Shown: positions 25,851 through 33,671 of the stretch, one piece after another
Layout: each line of letters opens with the position of its first letter
Position numbering within the stretch: position 1 is the stretch's first letter
Assembly: GCA_963782445.1 (NCBI GenBank)
Contig: CAWAJM010000001.1
Location: 1,426,001 to 1,490,000 of the forward strand
Direction of reading: 5' to 3'
Source of the DNA: ZC4RG20 sp963782445
GTDB lineage: Bacteria; Pseudomonadota; Gammaproteobacteria; Steroidobacterales; Rariloculaceae
DNA length: 64,000 nt
Notes under the pieces: generated by a model
The model's database searches: none
Seen by the model: the letters and a program-made list of their open reading frames with translations, nothing else
What the model was told of the DNA's origin: nothing
Position numbers and translations under genes: made by a program

Positions 25851-26591
25851 ATGACGCAACACCCGAAATTGGGGGCAGAGAGCAGGCACGCGCTGCGCCT
25901 GAGCGCTCTCGCGGCGGGCGCGCTCGTAGCGGCCGCGGCCGTGGGACTGACGGGCTGCGCCGCTTCGGCGCCGCTCGAGGTCAAGGGCAACGACGGGCGC
26001 TTCGCGACCACGCTGCCGTTGCCGCCTGTGCCGACCGAGCGTAATCAGGGCTCGATCTATCAGGCGGTTTCCGCCCAGACCCTTTTCGAGGACTACAAGG
26101 CCCGCCGCGTCGGCGACGTGCTGACCGTGGTGCTGGCCGAGAAGACCGACGCGAAGAAATCGGCCGACGCCTCGACCTCTCGGGACGCGGCCGTGAATCT
26201 TCCGGATCCGACGCTGGCAGGCGGCACCGTGACCTATCACGGCCAGCCGATCCTCACAACGGACGTGGGCTCCAAGCAGAGCTTCAAAGGCGCAGGCTCG
26301 GCAGAGCAGAGCAACGCGCTCTCGGGCTCGATCGCCGTGACCGTCGCGCGGGTGCTCGCCAACGGGAACCTCGTCGTGCAGGGAGAGAAATGGATCAAGA
26401 TCAACCAGGGCAAGGAATACATTCGGCTGCGCGGCATCGTCCGTCCCGTGGATATCGGTGCGGACAACTCAGTGCTGTCGACCCAGGTCGCCGATGCCGA
26501 GCTCGCCTATGGCGGCACGGGCGTCGTCGCGAGCTCGAGCAAGCCGGGCTGGCTGAGCCGGTTCTTCGCCAGCCGGCTGTGGCCGTTTTGA
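25851..26591 (+). CDS. flgH: Flagellar L-ring lipoprotein FlgH
   Basis: A 246-residue protein with a lipoprotein signal (LTGC, Cys36). The family core is present: QGSIYQ, LFEDYKARRVGDVLTVVLAEKTDA, and NLVVQGEKWIKINQGKEYIRLRGIVRPVDI. Lipidated FlgH forms the ring in the outer membrane through which the rod passes. The stop codon overlaps the flgI start (TGATG). Confidence 0.96.
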   Translation: MTQHPKLGAESRHALRLSALAAGALVAAAAVGLTGCAASAPLEVKGNDGRFATTLPLPPVPTERNQGSIYQAVSAQTLFEDYKARRVGDVLTVVLAEKTDAKKSADASTSRDAAVNLPDPTLAGGTVTYHGQPILTTDVGSKQSFKGAGSAEQSNALSGSIAVTVARVLANGNLVVQGEKWIKINQGKEYIRLRGIVRPVDIGADNSVLSTQVADAELAYGGTGVVASSSKPGWLSRFFASRLWPF

Positions 26592-27742
26592 TGGGCGCCG
26601 CGATCCAGAAAAGGGGTCAGAGCCCTTTTTCGAAGCGAAAAAGGGCTCTGACCCCTTTTCTCGCGCTGCTCGCCCTCTGCACGGCGGCGCACGCCGACGA
26701 GCGCGTCAAGGATCTCGCGACCGTCGGCGGCGTGCGGTCGAACCAGCTCGTGGGCTATGGCCTCGTGGTCGGCCTCAACGGCTCGGGCGACCAGACCACG
26801 CAGGCGCCGTTCACGGCGCAGAGCCTGCGTAACATGCTCGGCCGGCTCGGCGTCACGATTCCGCCGGGGACGAACCTGCAGGTCAAGAACGTCGCGGCCG
26901 TCATGGTGCACGCCGAGCTGCCGCCGTTCGCGAAGCCCGGGCAGACCATCGACGTGACCGTCGACTCGATCGGCAACGCCAGCAGCCTGCGCGGCGGCAG
27001 CCTGCTCATGACGCCGCTGCGCGGCGCCGACGGCAGCGTTTATGCCATGGCCCAGGGCAACCTCATCGTCGGCGGCTTCAGCGCCGACGGCAGCGACGGC
27101 TCCCGCATCACGGTCAACATCCCGAGCGCCGGCCGCATTCCGGGCGGCGCGAGCGTCGAACGCGAGGTGCAGACGAGCTTCGATCAGGGCGACAGCCTGA
27201 CCCTGAACCTCAAGGAGAGCGATTTCACGACGGCGCATCGGCTCGCCGATGCCGTCAACCACAAGTTCGGCGACGGCACGGCGCTGCCGCTCGACGCGAC
27301 CTCGGTGCGTGTGCGCGCCCCGACCGATCCCGGTCAGCGCGTCGCGTTCGTCTCGATGCTCGAGAATCTCGAAATCAAACCCGGCGACCCGCCGGCCCGC
27401 GTCATCGTCAATGCGCGCACCGGCACCATCGTCATGGGGGGCAACGTGCAGGTGCTGCCCGCCGCCGTCGCGCACGGCAGCCTGACCGTGACGATCACGG
27501 AGAATCAGGACGTCTCGCAGCCCGGCCCCTTGTCCGGCGGCGCGACGGTCGTGACGCCGCGCAGCGACGTTAGCGTCAAGCAGCAGGGCGGGGCGCGTAT
27601 GTTCCCGTTCGGGCCGGGTACGACGCTCGACCAGATCGTGCGCGCGGTCAACGGCGTCGGTGCGGCGCCGGGCGACCTCGTCGCGATCCTCGAAGCGCTG
27701 CATCGCGCCGGTGCGCTGCGTGCCGACCTGATCGTGATCTAG
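26591..27742 (+). CDS. flgI: Flagellar P-ring protein FlgI with a repeat-derived signal peptide
   Basis: A 383-residue protein. The mature part is ordinary FlgI: ERVKDLATVGGVRSNQLVGYGLVVGLNGSGD, then the full family core to LVAILEALHRAGALRADLIVI. It polymerises in the peptidoglycan layer as the bushing of the rod. The ATG at 26591 overlaps the flgH stop. The signal peptide is odd: residues 6-24 are encoded by a 55-bp perfect palindrome of REP type (26607-26661). The result still reads as a usable signal, with a very basic n-region (SKRKR), hydrophobic core ALTPFLALLALC and an AHA-D cleavage site. Confidence 0.93.
   Translation: MGAAIQKRGQSPFSKRKRALTPFLALLALCTAAHADERVKDLATVGGVRSNQLVGYGLVVGLNGSGDQTTQAPFTAQSLRNMLGRLGVTIPPGTNLQVKNVAAVMVHAELPPFAKPGQTIDVTVDSIGNASSLRGGSLLMTPLRGADGSVYAMAQGNLIVGGFSADGSDGSRITVNIPSAGRIPGGASVEREVQTSFDQGDSLTLNLKESDFTTAHRLADAVNHKFGDGTALPLDATSVRVRAPTDPGQRVAFVSMLENLEIKPGDPPARVIVNARTGTIVMGGNVQVLPAAVAHGSLTVTITENQDVSQPGPLSGGATVVTPRSDVSVKQQGGARMFPFGPGTTLDQIVRAVNGVGAAPGDLVAILEALHRAGALRADLIVI
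26607..26661. repeat. REP-like perfect palindrome inside the flgI signal peptide
   Basis: Two 26-base arms (26607-26632 and 26636-26661) are exact reverse complements around the 3-base loop AAG. Each arm contains GGGGTCAGAGCCCTTTTTC. The arrangement is two head-to-head copies of a unit that is itself nearly palindromic (GGG...CCC). A related single unit lies at 55929-55954. Units of this kind, often mobilised by REP-associated tyrosine transposases, are normally intergenic; no such transposase is in the window. Confidence 0.85.
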
Positions 27743-27782
27743 CGATCCGGCGATCGAGCGAGCGTTCAACGGACACCAAGCG

Positions 27783-28859
27783 ATGACTACCTCGGCACTC
27801 GGTGCGTCGTTCGACTTCGGCAATCTGCAGGGGCTCACCGAGCTTCGGCGCGAAGCCGCGGCCGACGCGCCGGCCGCGAAGGTCGCAACGGCCCAGCAGT
27901 TCGAGGCGCTGTTCCTGAATCTCATGCTCAAGCAGATGCGCGCGGCGACGACTGTGGACGGCGGGCTCTTCGACGGGCCGCAGATGGAGCAGTACCAAAG
28001 CATGCTCGATCAGCAGCTCGCGCTGTCGCTGTCGCAGAGCGGGGGCGTGGGTCTCACGCCGTCGATACTGCGCGCGCTCGGCGGTGCGCCGGGGGCAGCA
28101 AGGCCGACGGCTGCGCAGGCCACGGTAGTGCAGCTCCCGGCTGCGCAGCCGATGAGCGTGCAGCCGAGGGGGGGCGATAGCGCGGGTTCCTTGCGGTCGG
28201 CCTTGCCGCGAGTCTCGGCGGCGCCGTCCTCGTCCGCCAGCGGTCCGTCTGCTGCGGTCGCCCCTATGCCGGCCGCCGAGTCGGCTGCGGCGGCCAACGG
28301 CGCTGCGGAAGCCGCGCCCGCCACGCCCGAGCAATTCGTCGCCGCGTTGTGGCCGTACGCCGAAAAGGCCGCACGCGCGCTCGGCTGTCCGCCGCAGGCC
28401 ATCGTCGCGCAGGCGGCCCTCGAGACGGGCTGGGGCCGCGCGCCGATACGCGACGAGCAGGGCCGGCCCACCTTCAATCTGTTCGGCATCAAAGCGGATG
28501 CGAACTGGCAGGGACCGCGCACGCGCGTCTCGACGCTCGAGTTCGTGGGCGGCGTGCCCGAGCGTCGCAGCGAGCCCTTTCGCGCGTATCCGAACGTCGG
28601 GGCCGCCGTCGACGACTATGTGGCGTTCGTCAAGGGCCATCCACGCTACGCGGACGCGCTCGGTGCTTCGACGGCCGCGGACTACGCCAAAGCGCTGCAG
28701 GCGGCCGGTTACGCGACCGATCCGCACTACGCGCGCAAGATCGTCGCCATCGTGAACCGGGGCTTGCCCGGCCGGCCCGATCAAGCTGCAGGGGCAACGG
28801 CCGATACATCCTTAGAGAACGGGCCCGGCGCGCTGGGCGCCGATGGAGGCCGTACATGA
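27783..28859 (+). CDS. flgJ: Flagellar rod-cap/peptidoglycan hydrolase FlgJ
   Basis: A 358-residue two-domain protein. Residues about 30-100 form the rod-binding domain (QQFEALFLNLMLKQMRAAT). A long Ala/Pro/Ser linker follows (100-185). Residues about 190-335 form a GH73 glucosaminidase domain with AIVAQAALETGWGR (catalytic Glu of ALET), NLFGIKAD and YAxALQAAGYATDPHYARKI. It cuts peptidoglycan so the rod can pass. Its last 80 bases also carry a sigma-28 promoter for flgK, and its stop overlaps the flgK start. Confidence 0.95.
   Translation: MTTSALGASFDFGNLQGLTELRREAAADAPAAKVATAQQFEALFLNLMLKQMRAATTVDGGLFDGPQMEQYQSMLDQQLALSLSQSGGVGLTPSILRALGGAPGAARPTAAQATVVQLPAAQPMSVQPRGGDSAGSLRSALPRVSAAPSSSASGPSAAVAPMPAAESAAAANGAAEAAPATPEQFVAALWPYAEKAARALGCPPQAIVAQAALETGWGRAPIRDEQGRPTFNLFGIKADANWQGPRTRVSTLEFVGGVPERRSEPFRAYPNVGAAVDDYVAFVKGHPRYADALGASTAADYAKALQAAGYATDPHYARKIVAIVNRGLPGRPDQAAGATADTSLENGPGALGADGGRT
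28781..28807 (+). promoter_or_regulatory. Sigma-28 promoter of flgKL inside flgJ
   Basis: TCAA (28781-28784), 15 bases, GCCGATAC (28800-28807): one mismatch in each box from the FliA consensus. It sits 48 bases before the flgK start, inside the flgJ 3' end, and matches the known late-class control of flgKL in other gammaproteobacteria. Confidence 0.68.
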
Positions 28860-30739
28860 GCGGAGCCGGAATACTCGGCATCGGCACGTCCGCCCTGCTG
28901 ACGTATCAGCAGGCGCTCGACGTCACGGGCCACAACATCGCGAACGTCGGTACCGACGGCTACAGCCGGCAACAGCTCGACCTCGCGACGCGGACGCCGC
29001 TGCAGACGGGCCTCGGGTCCCTCGGCACGGGCGTCCAAGCCACGGGCGTCAGTCGCTCCACGGATGCGTTCGTGCAGGCCTCGTTGACCTTGAACACGAC
29101 GGCCAATGCCTACGAGCAGACCTACTCGGAGATCGCGAGCCAGGTCGACAACGTGCTGTCCGATTCCAACGCGGGGCTGACGCCCGCCCTCGACAAATTC
29201 TTCTCGGCCGTGCAGGACGTCGGCAACGACCCGACGTCCACGGCCGCCCGGCAGCAGCTGCTGACCCAGGGCCAGGCCCTGGTCGACCGGTTCGGCCAGC
29301 TGCAAGGCACCATCGACGATCAGAGCAAGATCGTGAACGGCCGGATCGGCGCTGCCGTGGACACGATCAATCAGCTCGCGTCGGGCATCGCCGACCTCAA
29401 TCGGCAGATCATGACGGCCAAGGGCGGCGGCTCGCCGCCGAACGATCTGCTGGACCGCCGCGACGAGCTCGTGCGGCAACTGGCCGAGCAGGTCTCGGTA
29501 CACACGACCGAGCAGTCCGATGGCAGCGTCGCCGTCTCGATCGGCCAGGGGCAGGGGCTCGTGGTCGGCACGCAGACGAACAAGCTCGCGGCCCGGCCGC
29601 TCGGCGGGGATCCGGGGCAGTTGACCGTCGGGTTCAGCGACGGCACGACCTTCGCCCCCGCCGGCGATTCGCTGGGCGGCAATCTCGGCGCGCTGCTCGA
29701 TCTCAAGTCGACGCTGCTCGACCCCGCGACGAACGGCCTCGGCCGCGTGGCCGTCGGGCTCGCCCAGAACTTCAACCAGGTCCACGAGGCCGGCATGGAT
29801 CTCGACGGCAAGCCGGGCCAGGCCTTCTTTGCCGTACCGGCGCCCAAGGTGCTGGCCAACCGCGGGAATGCGGCGGCGGGCGCGCCGTCGCTCGCCGTGA
29901 CCGACGCGAACGCGCTCCAGGCCAGTGATTACCAGCTGCGCTTCGACGGCTCGGCCTGGACGGTGCGGCGCGTGGCCGATGGAAAAACGGTCGGGAGCGC
30001 TGCGCCGGGCGGCTCGCTGAGCTTCGACGGCCTCTCGCTGGATCTTTCGGGCGTCACGGGGGCGCGGGCCGGGGACGGCTTCGAGCTTCAGCCGCTGCGC
30101 GTGGCCGGGCAGATGCAGGTAAAGATCTCGGACCCGCGCGCGGTCGCGGCTGCGTTGCCCGTCAAGGCCGAAGCCGCCGCGGCCAACACCGGCGGCGCGA
30201 GCGTAAATGCGCTCACGGTCACGGATCCAACGGATCCCGCGCTGCGCACGCCCGCCGACGTGACGTTCACGGGCGGAAATTTCGTCGTGGGCGGAACGAC
30301 CGTGGCGCCCGACCCCACGGGCGATACGACGATCGGCGCCAATGGCTGGAAGCTCGTGATCCGCGGCACGCCTGCCGAGGGAGACGTGTTCCAGGTCCGC
30401 GACAATACCGGCGGGGTCGGCGACAACCGGGGCGCCCTCGCGCTCGGCAGCCTCGCCGGCCAGCGCACGCTCGCGGGCGGCACGGCCACGCTGGCGGACG
30501 GTTACTCGCAGGTCGTCGCGGACGTTGGCGTCAAGACGCAGCGCGCGAAGCTCAATGCCGGCGTGCAGACGCAGCTGCTGCAGCAGGCACAGGCGCAGCG
30601 CAACAGTGTCTCGGGCGTGAACCTCGACGAGGAGGCCGCCAACATGCTGCGTTTTCAGCAGGCCTATCAGGCGGCCGCGCAGGTCGTCGCGACGGCCGGC
30701 AAGATGTTCGACACGCTGCTCGCCGCGGTCAGCCGCTGA
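28856..30739 (+). CDS. flgK: Hook-filament junction protein FlgK (HAP1)
   Basis: A 627-residue junction protein. N-terminal SALLTYQQALDVTGHNIANVGTDGYSRQQ and C-terminal GVNLDEEAANMLRFQQAYQAAAQVVATAGKMFDTLL are diagnostic. A glycine/alanine-rich variable middle carries the exposed domains. It forms the first ring of the adaptor between hook and filament and is delivered by FlgN. The start overlaps the flgJ stop (ATGA). Confidence 0.97.
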   Translation: MSGAGILGIGTSALLTYQQALDVTGHNIANVGTDGYSRQQLDLATRTPLQTGLGSLGTGVQATGVSRSTDAFVQASLTLNTTANAYEQTYSEIASQVDNVLSDSNAGLTPALDKFFSAVQDVGNDPTSTAARQQLLTQGQALVDRFGQLQGTIDDQSKIVNGRIGAAVDTINQLASGIADLNRQIMTAKGGGSPPNDLLDRRDELVRQLAEQVSVHTTEQSDGSVAVSIGQGQGLVVGTQTNKLAARPLGGDPGQLTVGFSDGTTFAPAGDSLGGNLGALLDLKSTLLDPATNGLGRVAVGLAQNFNQVHEAGMDLDGKPGQAFFAVPAPKVLANRGNAAAGAPSLAVTDANALQASDYQLRFDGSAWTVRRVADGKTVGSAAPGGSLSFDGLSLDLSGVTGARAGDGFELQPLRVAGQMQVKISDPRAVAAALPVKAEAAAANTGGASVNALTVTDPTDPALRTPADVTFTGGNFVVGGTTVAPDPTGDTTIGANGWKLVIRGTPAEGDVFQVRDNTGGVGDNRGALALGSLAGQRTLAGGTATLADGYSQVVADVGVKTQRAKLNAGVQTQLLQQAQAQRNSVSGVNLDEEAANMLRFQQAYQAAAQVVATAGKMFDTLLAAVSR

Positions 30740-30774
30740 CGCCGGTCTGCGCAAGGACGAAGCGAGGTATCGAT

Positions 30775-31971
30775 ATGAGAATCTCCACTGCGGATCTGTT
30801 CGGCGGCGGGCTGGCCCAGATGCAGCGGCTGCAGTCCGAGCTCGCGAACAGCCAACAGCAGCTCTCGAGCGGCAAGCGGATCACGACGGCGGCGGACGAC
30901 CCCGGCGGGGCCGTGGAAGCCATGAACTACGGCTCGCGCATCACGCAGGTCGACCAGTACGCGCGCAACGCCGATTTCGGCACGAACCGGCTGCAGCAGG
31001 AAGAGACGGCGCTGCAGCAGATGGACACGAATCTGCAGCGCGTGCGGGAGCTGGCCGTGCAGGCCGCCAATGGAACGCAGACGGATGAGTCCCGCGCGGC
31101 CATCGCGAGCGAGCTGCGGCAGATCTCGTCGAACCTGGTCGACACGGCCAATACCAAGGACGCGAGCGGAGAGTATCTGTTCGCCGGGTTTCGTTCGGCG
31201 AACCGGCCCTTCCTGCGCAACGCGAGCGGCGGCGTCGACTATGTCGGCGACGGCGGGCAGCGCCAGGTCGCGCTCTCGCCGAGCCGCAAGATCGCCGTCA
31301 ACGACAGCGGCGACGCGCTCATGACGATTCCCCGCGGTAACGGCGTCTTCGCCGTGACGCCGGCGGCCGGCAATACGGGCACGGGCAGCGTCGCGAGCGC
31401 CGACGTGACCGATCCCTCCGCCGTCGGCAACGCCACTTACACGATTCGAATGGTCGCGGCGGACACGTACGCGGTGCAGGACAGCAGCGGGGCGACGATC
31501 GCGACGGGCGCCTACACGGCCGATCAGCCCATCGACATCGGCGGCCGGCGCATCGTGCTGAGCGGCCGGCCGGCGGCCGGCGACAGCTTCGCCGTGGGGC
31601 CGGCCGGCACGGCATCGCTGTTCTCCGTCGTCGACGATCTCGCGACCGCCCTCGAGACCCCGCGGCCCACGGCCGCCGACCGCACGGCGTTGAGCCAGAG
31701 CACCTCGGCGGCGCTGCAGAACATCGACCAGGCGCTCGGCCGCGTCACGGGGTTGCGCACGGCCGTCGGTGCGCGCCTCGATGCGATCGACGCTCAGGGC
31801 ACGGCCAACTCGGATAACAAGGTGCAGCTGCAGAGCGCGCTTTCGAACGTTCAGGATCTCGATTACGCGTCGGCGATCAGCCGGTTTCAGCTGCAGCAGA
31901 CGGCGCTGCAGGCCGCACAGCAGACCTACGTGCAGCTCGGCCACATGAGCCTGTTCGATTACATCCGTTGA
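30775..31971 (+). CDS. flgL: Hook-filament junction protein FlgL (HAP3)
   Basis: A 398-residue flagellin-like protein: N-terminal LANSQQQLSSGKRITTAADDPGGAVEAMNYG and C-terminal LDYASAISRFQLQQTALQAAQQTYVQL. FlgL forms the second adaptor ring and connects FlgK to flagellin. It shares the flgK transcription unit, 35 bases downstream. Confidence 0.96.
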   Translation: MRISTADLFGGGLAQMQRLQSELANSQQQLSSGKRITTAADDPGGAVEAMNYGSRITQVDQYARNADFGTNRLQQEETALQQMDTNLQRVRELAVQAANGTQTDESRAAIASELRQISSNLVDTANTKDASGEYLFAGFRSANRPFLRNASGGVDYVGDGGQRQVALSPSRKIAVNDSGDALMTIPRGNGVFAVTPAAGNTGTGSVASADVTDPSAVGNATYTIRMVAADTYAVQDSSGATIATGAYTADQPIDIGGRRIVLSGRPAAGDSFAVGPAGTASLFSVVDDLATALETPRPTAADRTALSQSTSAALQNIDQALGRVTGLRTAVGARLDAIDAQGTANSDNKVQLQSALSNVQDLDYASAISRFQLQQTALQAAQQTYVQLGHMSLFDYIR

Positions 31972-32018
31972 CGGCGGTGCGAGCGAAGAACGCGAGGGCT
32001 GCCGCCGATGTGTCGCAC

Positions 32019-32034
32019 TTCACGAAATCGTGAA
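32019..32034. repeat. Short palindrome upstream of the fliC promoter
   Basis: TTCACGA-AA-TCGTGAA: 7-bp perfect arms around two bases, 51 bases before the -35 box of the fliC promoter. It could be a regulator site or the tip of a small hairpin after flgL; there is no T run. Confidence 0.3.
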
Positions 32035-32084
32035 CGAATCCGCGCCGGCGAGCCGCCGAAGGCCTCCGCAGGCCTCATGGGGCC

Positions 32085-32111
32085 TAAAGATCCGCGGCAT
32101 GGCGCCGACAT
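32085..32111 (+). promoter_or_regulatory. Sigma-28 promoter of fliC
   Basis: TAAA (32085-32088), 15 bases, GCCGACAT (32104-32111): exact -35 box and 6 of 8 in the -10 box of the FliA consensus. It leaves a leader of roughly 85-90 bases before the flagellin start. Confidence 0.78.
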
Positions 32112-32206
32112 TGGCGGTAGTGAGCGGCCCGAGGCCGCCGCGAAAGGTTCCGCCGGAGCGGCGGTAAGGACAGCGAGTAACTGACGAGGTACCAGGAGGT
32201 ACACAC

Positions 32207-33580
32207 ATGGCTCAGGTCATCAACACTAATCTGATGTCGCTCAACGCGCAGCGCAATCTCTCGAGGTCCCAGGGGCAGCTTGCCACGTCCCTGCAGCGGC
32301 TGTCGTCGGGCCTGCGCATCAACAGCGCCAAGGACGACGCGGCCGGCCTCGCGATTTCCGAGCGGGCCACGACGCAGATCAACGGCATGAATCAGGCGAT
32401 CCGCAACTCGAACGACGGTATCTCTCTGGCGCAGACGGCCGAAGGTGCCCTCTCCGAGGTCGCGAACAACCTGCAGCGCATCCGCGAGCTCGCCGTGCAG
32501 GCGCGCAACGCCACGAACAGCAGCTCCGACCGCGCGGCGCTCGACGCCGAGGTGCAGCAGCGCATCTCCGAGGTCACGCGCATCGCGAGCCAGACGGAGT
32601 TCAACGGCCTGAAGCTGCTGAACGGCTCGTTCACCTCGCAGGTGTTCCAGGTCGGCGCGAACTATGGGCAGACGATTTCGGTGAACTCGATCTCCTCGTC
32701 CACGGCGCAGGCCCTCGGCCTGCACGGCGGCAGCCTCATCGACTACAGTACGACTGGCACGGCCGTTACGTCTGCGGGACTCAGCGCCGGCGACCTCACG
32801 ATCAACGGCGTCGACGTGGGGGCCGCGAGCGGCGACGCGAGCTCGATCGCCGACGCGATCAACGCTTCCGGTTCCGGCGTGACGGCTACAGCGCAGGCCG
32901 CCACGGTCACAGGTGCTACGCCCACGGCCGGCACGGTCAGCGGCCTCACGGTCAATGGCGTGACGGTCGCCGACACGACCGTGACCGCGGACGCGGCCGG
33001 TGCGACCGCGCTCGCGAACGCCATCAACACGGCGCTTACGGGCGGCGGCATTACCAACGTCACCGCGTCGGTGTCGGGTACCGCCGTCAAGCTGACCTCT
33101 TCGGACGGCGGCAACATCGTCGTCGGCGGCACCGTCGCGAACTCGGGCCTCACGGCCGCGACCACGTACGGTTCCGTGAACCTGAGCTCCTCCGATTCCT
33201 ACACGATTGGCGGCGCCAATGTCGCGGCCGCGGGCTTCACCGCGGGTGACGGCATTGCCTCCTCGACGACTTACGGCCCGGTCAACGTCCTGACGACCGG
33301 CGGGGCCGACACGGTGCTGCGCGTCATCGACCAGGCGCTCACGACCGTGAACGGCTCGCGCGCGTCGCTCGGCGCCGTGCAGAACCGCTTCGAGTCGGTC
33401 GTCGCGAACCTGTCGACCGGTGTCGAGAACCTGTCGGCGACGCGCTCGCGGATCATGGATGCGGACTTCGCCTCGGAGACGGCGTCGATGACGCGGGCCC
33501 AGGTCCTGCAGCAGGCGGGCGTCGCGATGTTGGCCCAGGCCAACGCGATGCCGCAGAACGTGCTGCGGCTGCTGCAATAG
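32207..33580 (+). CDS. fliC: Flagellin
   Basis: A 457-residue flagellin. The N-terminal D0/D1 segment reads MAQVINTNLMSLNAQRNL ... LQRLSSGLRINSAKDDAAGLAIS, with LQRIRELAVQ, the D1 site recognised by TLR5 in other flagellins. The C-terminal D1/D0 (NLSATRSRIMDADFASETASM ... QANAMPQNVLRLLQ) is complete. The middle (residues about 180-360) is Thr/Ala/Gly-rich beta structure with flagellin hook IN-like repeats (TINGVDVGAASGDASSIADAIN). AGGAGG lies 8 bases before the ATG. One flagellin gene is present in the window. Confidence 0.97.
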   Translation: MAQVINTNLMSLNAQRNLSRSQGQLATSLQRLSSGLRINSAKDDAAGLAISERATTQINGMNQAIRNSNDGISLAQTAEGALSEVANNLQRIRELAVQARNATNSSSDRAALDAEVQQRISEVTRIASQTEFNGLKLLNGSFTSQVFQVGANYGQTISVNSISSSTAQALGLHGGSLIDYSTTGTAVTSAGLSAGDLTINGVDVGAASGDASSIADAINASGSGVTATAQAATVTGATPTAGTVSGLTVNGVTVADTTVTADAAGATALANAINTALTGGGITNVTASVSGTAVKLTSSDGGNIVVGGTVANSGLTAATTYGSVNLSSSDSYTIGGANVAAAGFTAGDGIASSTTYGPVNVLTTGGADTVLRVIDQALTTVNGSRASLGAVQNRFESVVANLSTGVENLSATRSRIMDADFASETASMTRAQVLQQAGVAMLAQANAMPQNVLRLLQ

Positions 33581-33594
33581 GCGTAGCAGAGGTC

Positions 33595-33626
33595 GGCCGG
33601 CGGCGCTCGCGAGGGCGCCGCCGGCC
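33595..33626 (+). terminator. Strong hairpin between fliC and fliD
   Basis: A 12-bp perfect GC stem (33595-33606 with 33615-33626) with an 8-base loop, 15 bases after the fliC stop. There is no T run, so it may stop transcription only partly or protect the abundant fliC message. Confidence 0.5.
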
Positions 33627-33671
33627 GCCGCGCAGCGCCCCGCGTCGGGCGCGCGCGGAAGGAGACGGATC

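Noticed and set aside
28781..30754. Minus-strand frame of 657 codons opposite flgK
   Set aside because: Antisense shadow of a certain flagellar gene, with no recognisable domain.
32019..32034. Rho-independent terminator after flgL
   Set aside because: The palindrome has only 7-bp arms with a 2-base centre and no T run.
32750..32780. TGGCACG inside fliC as a sigma-54 site
   Set aside because: The sequence 10 bases after GG is not GC, so the -12 box is missing; it lies inside coding sequence.
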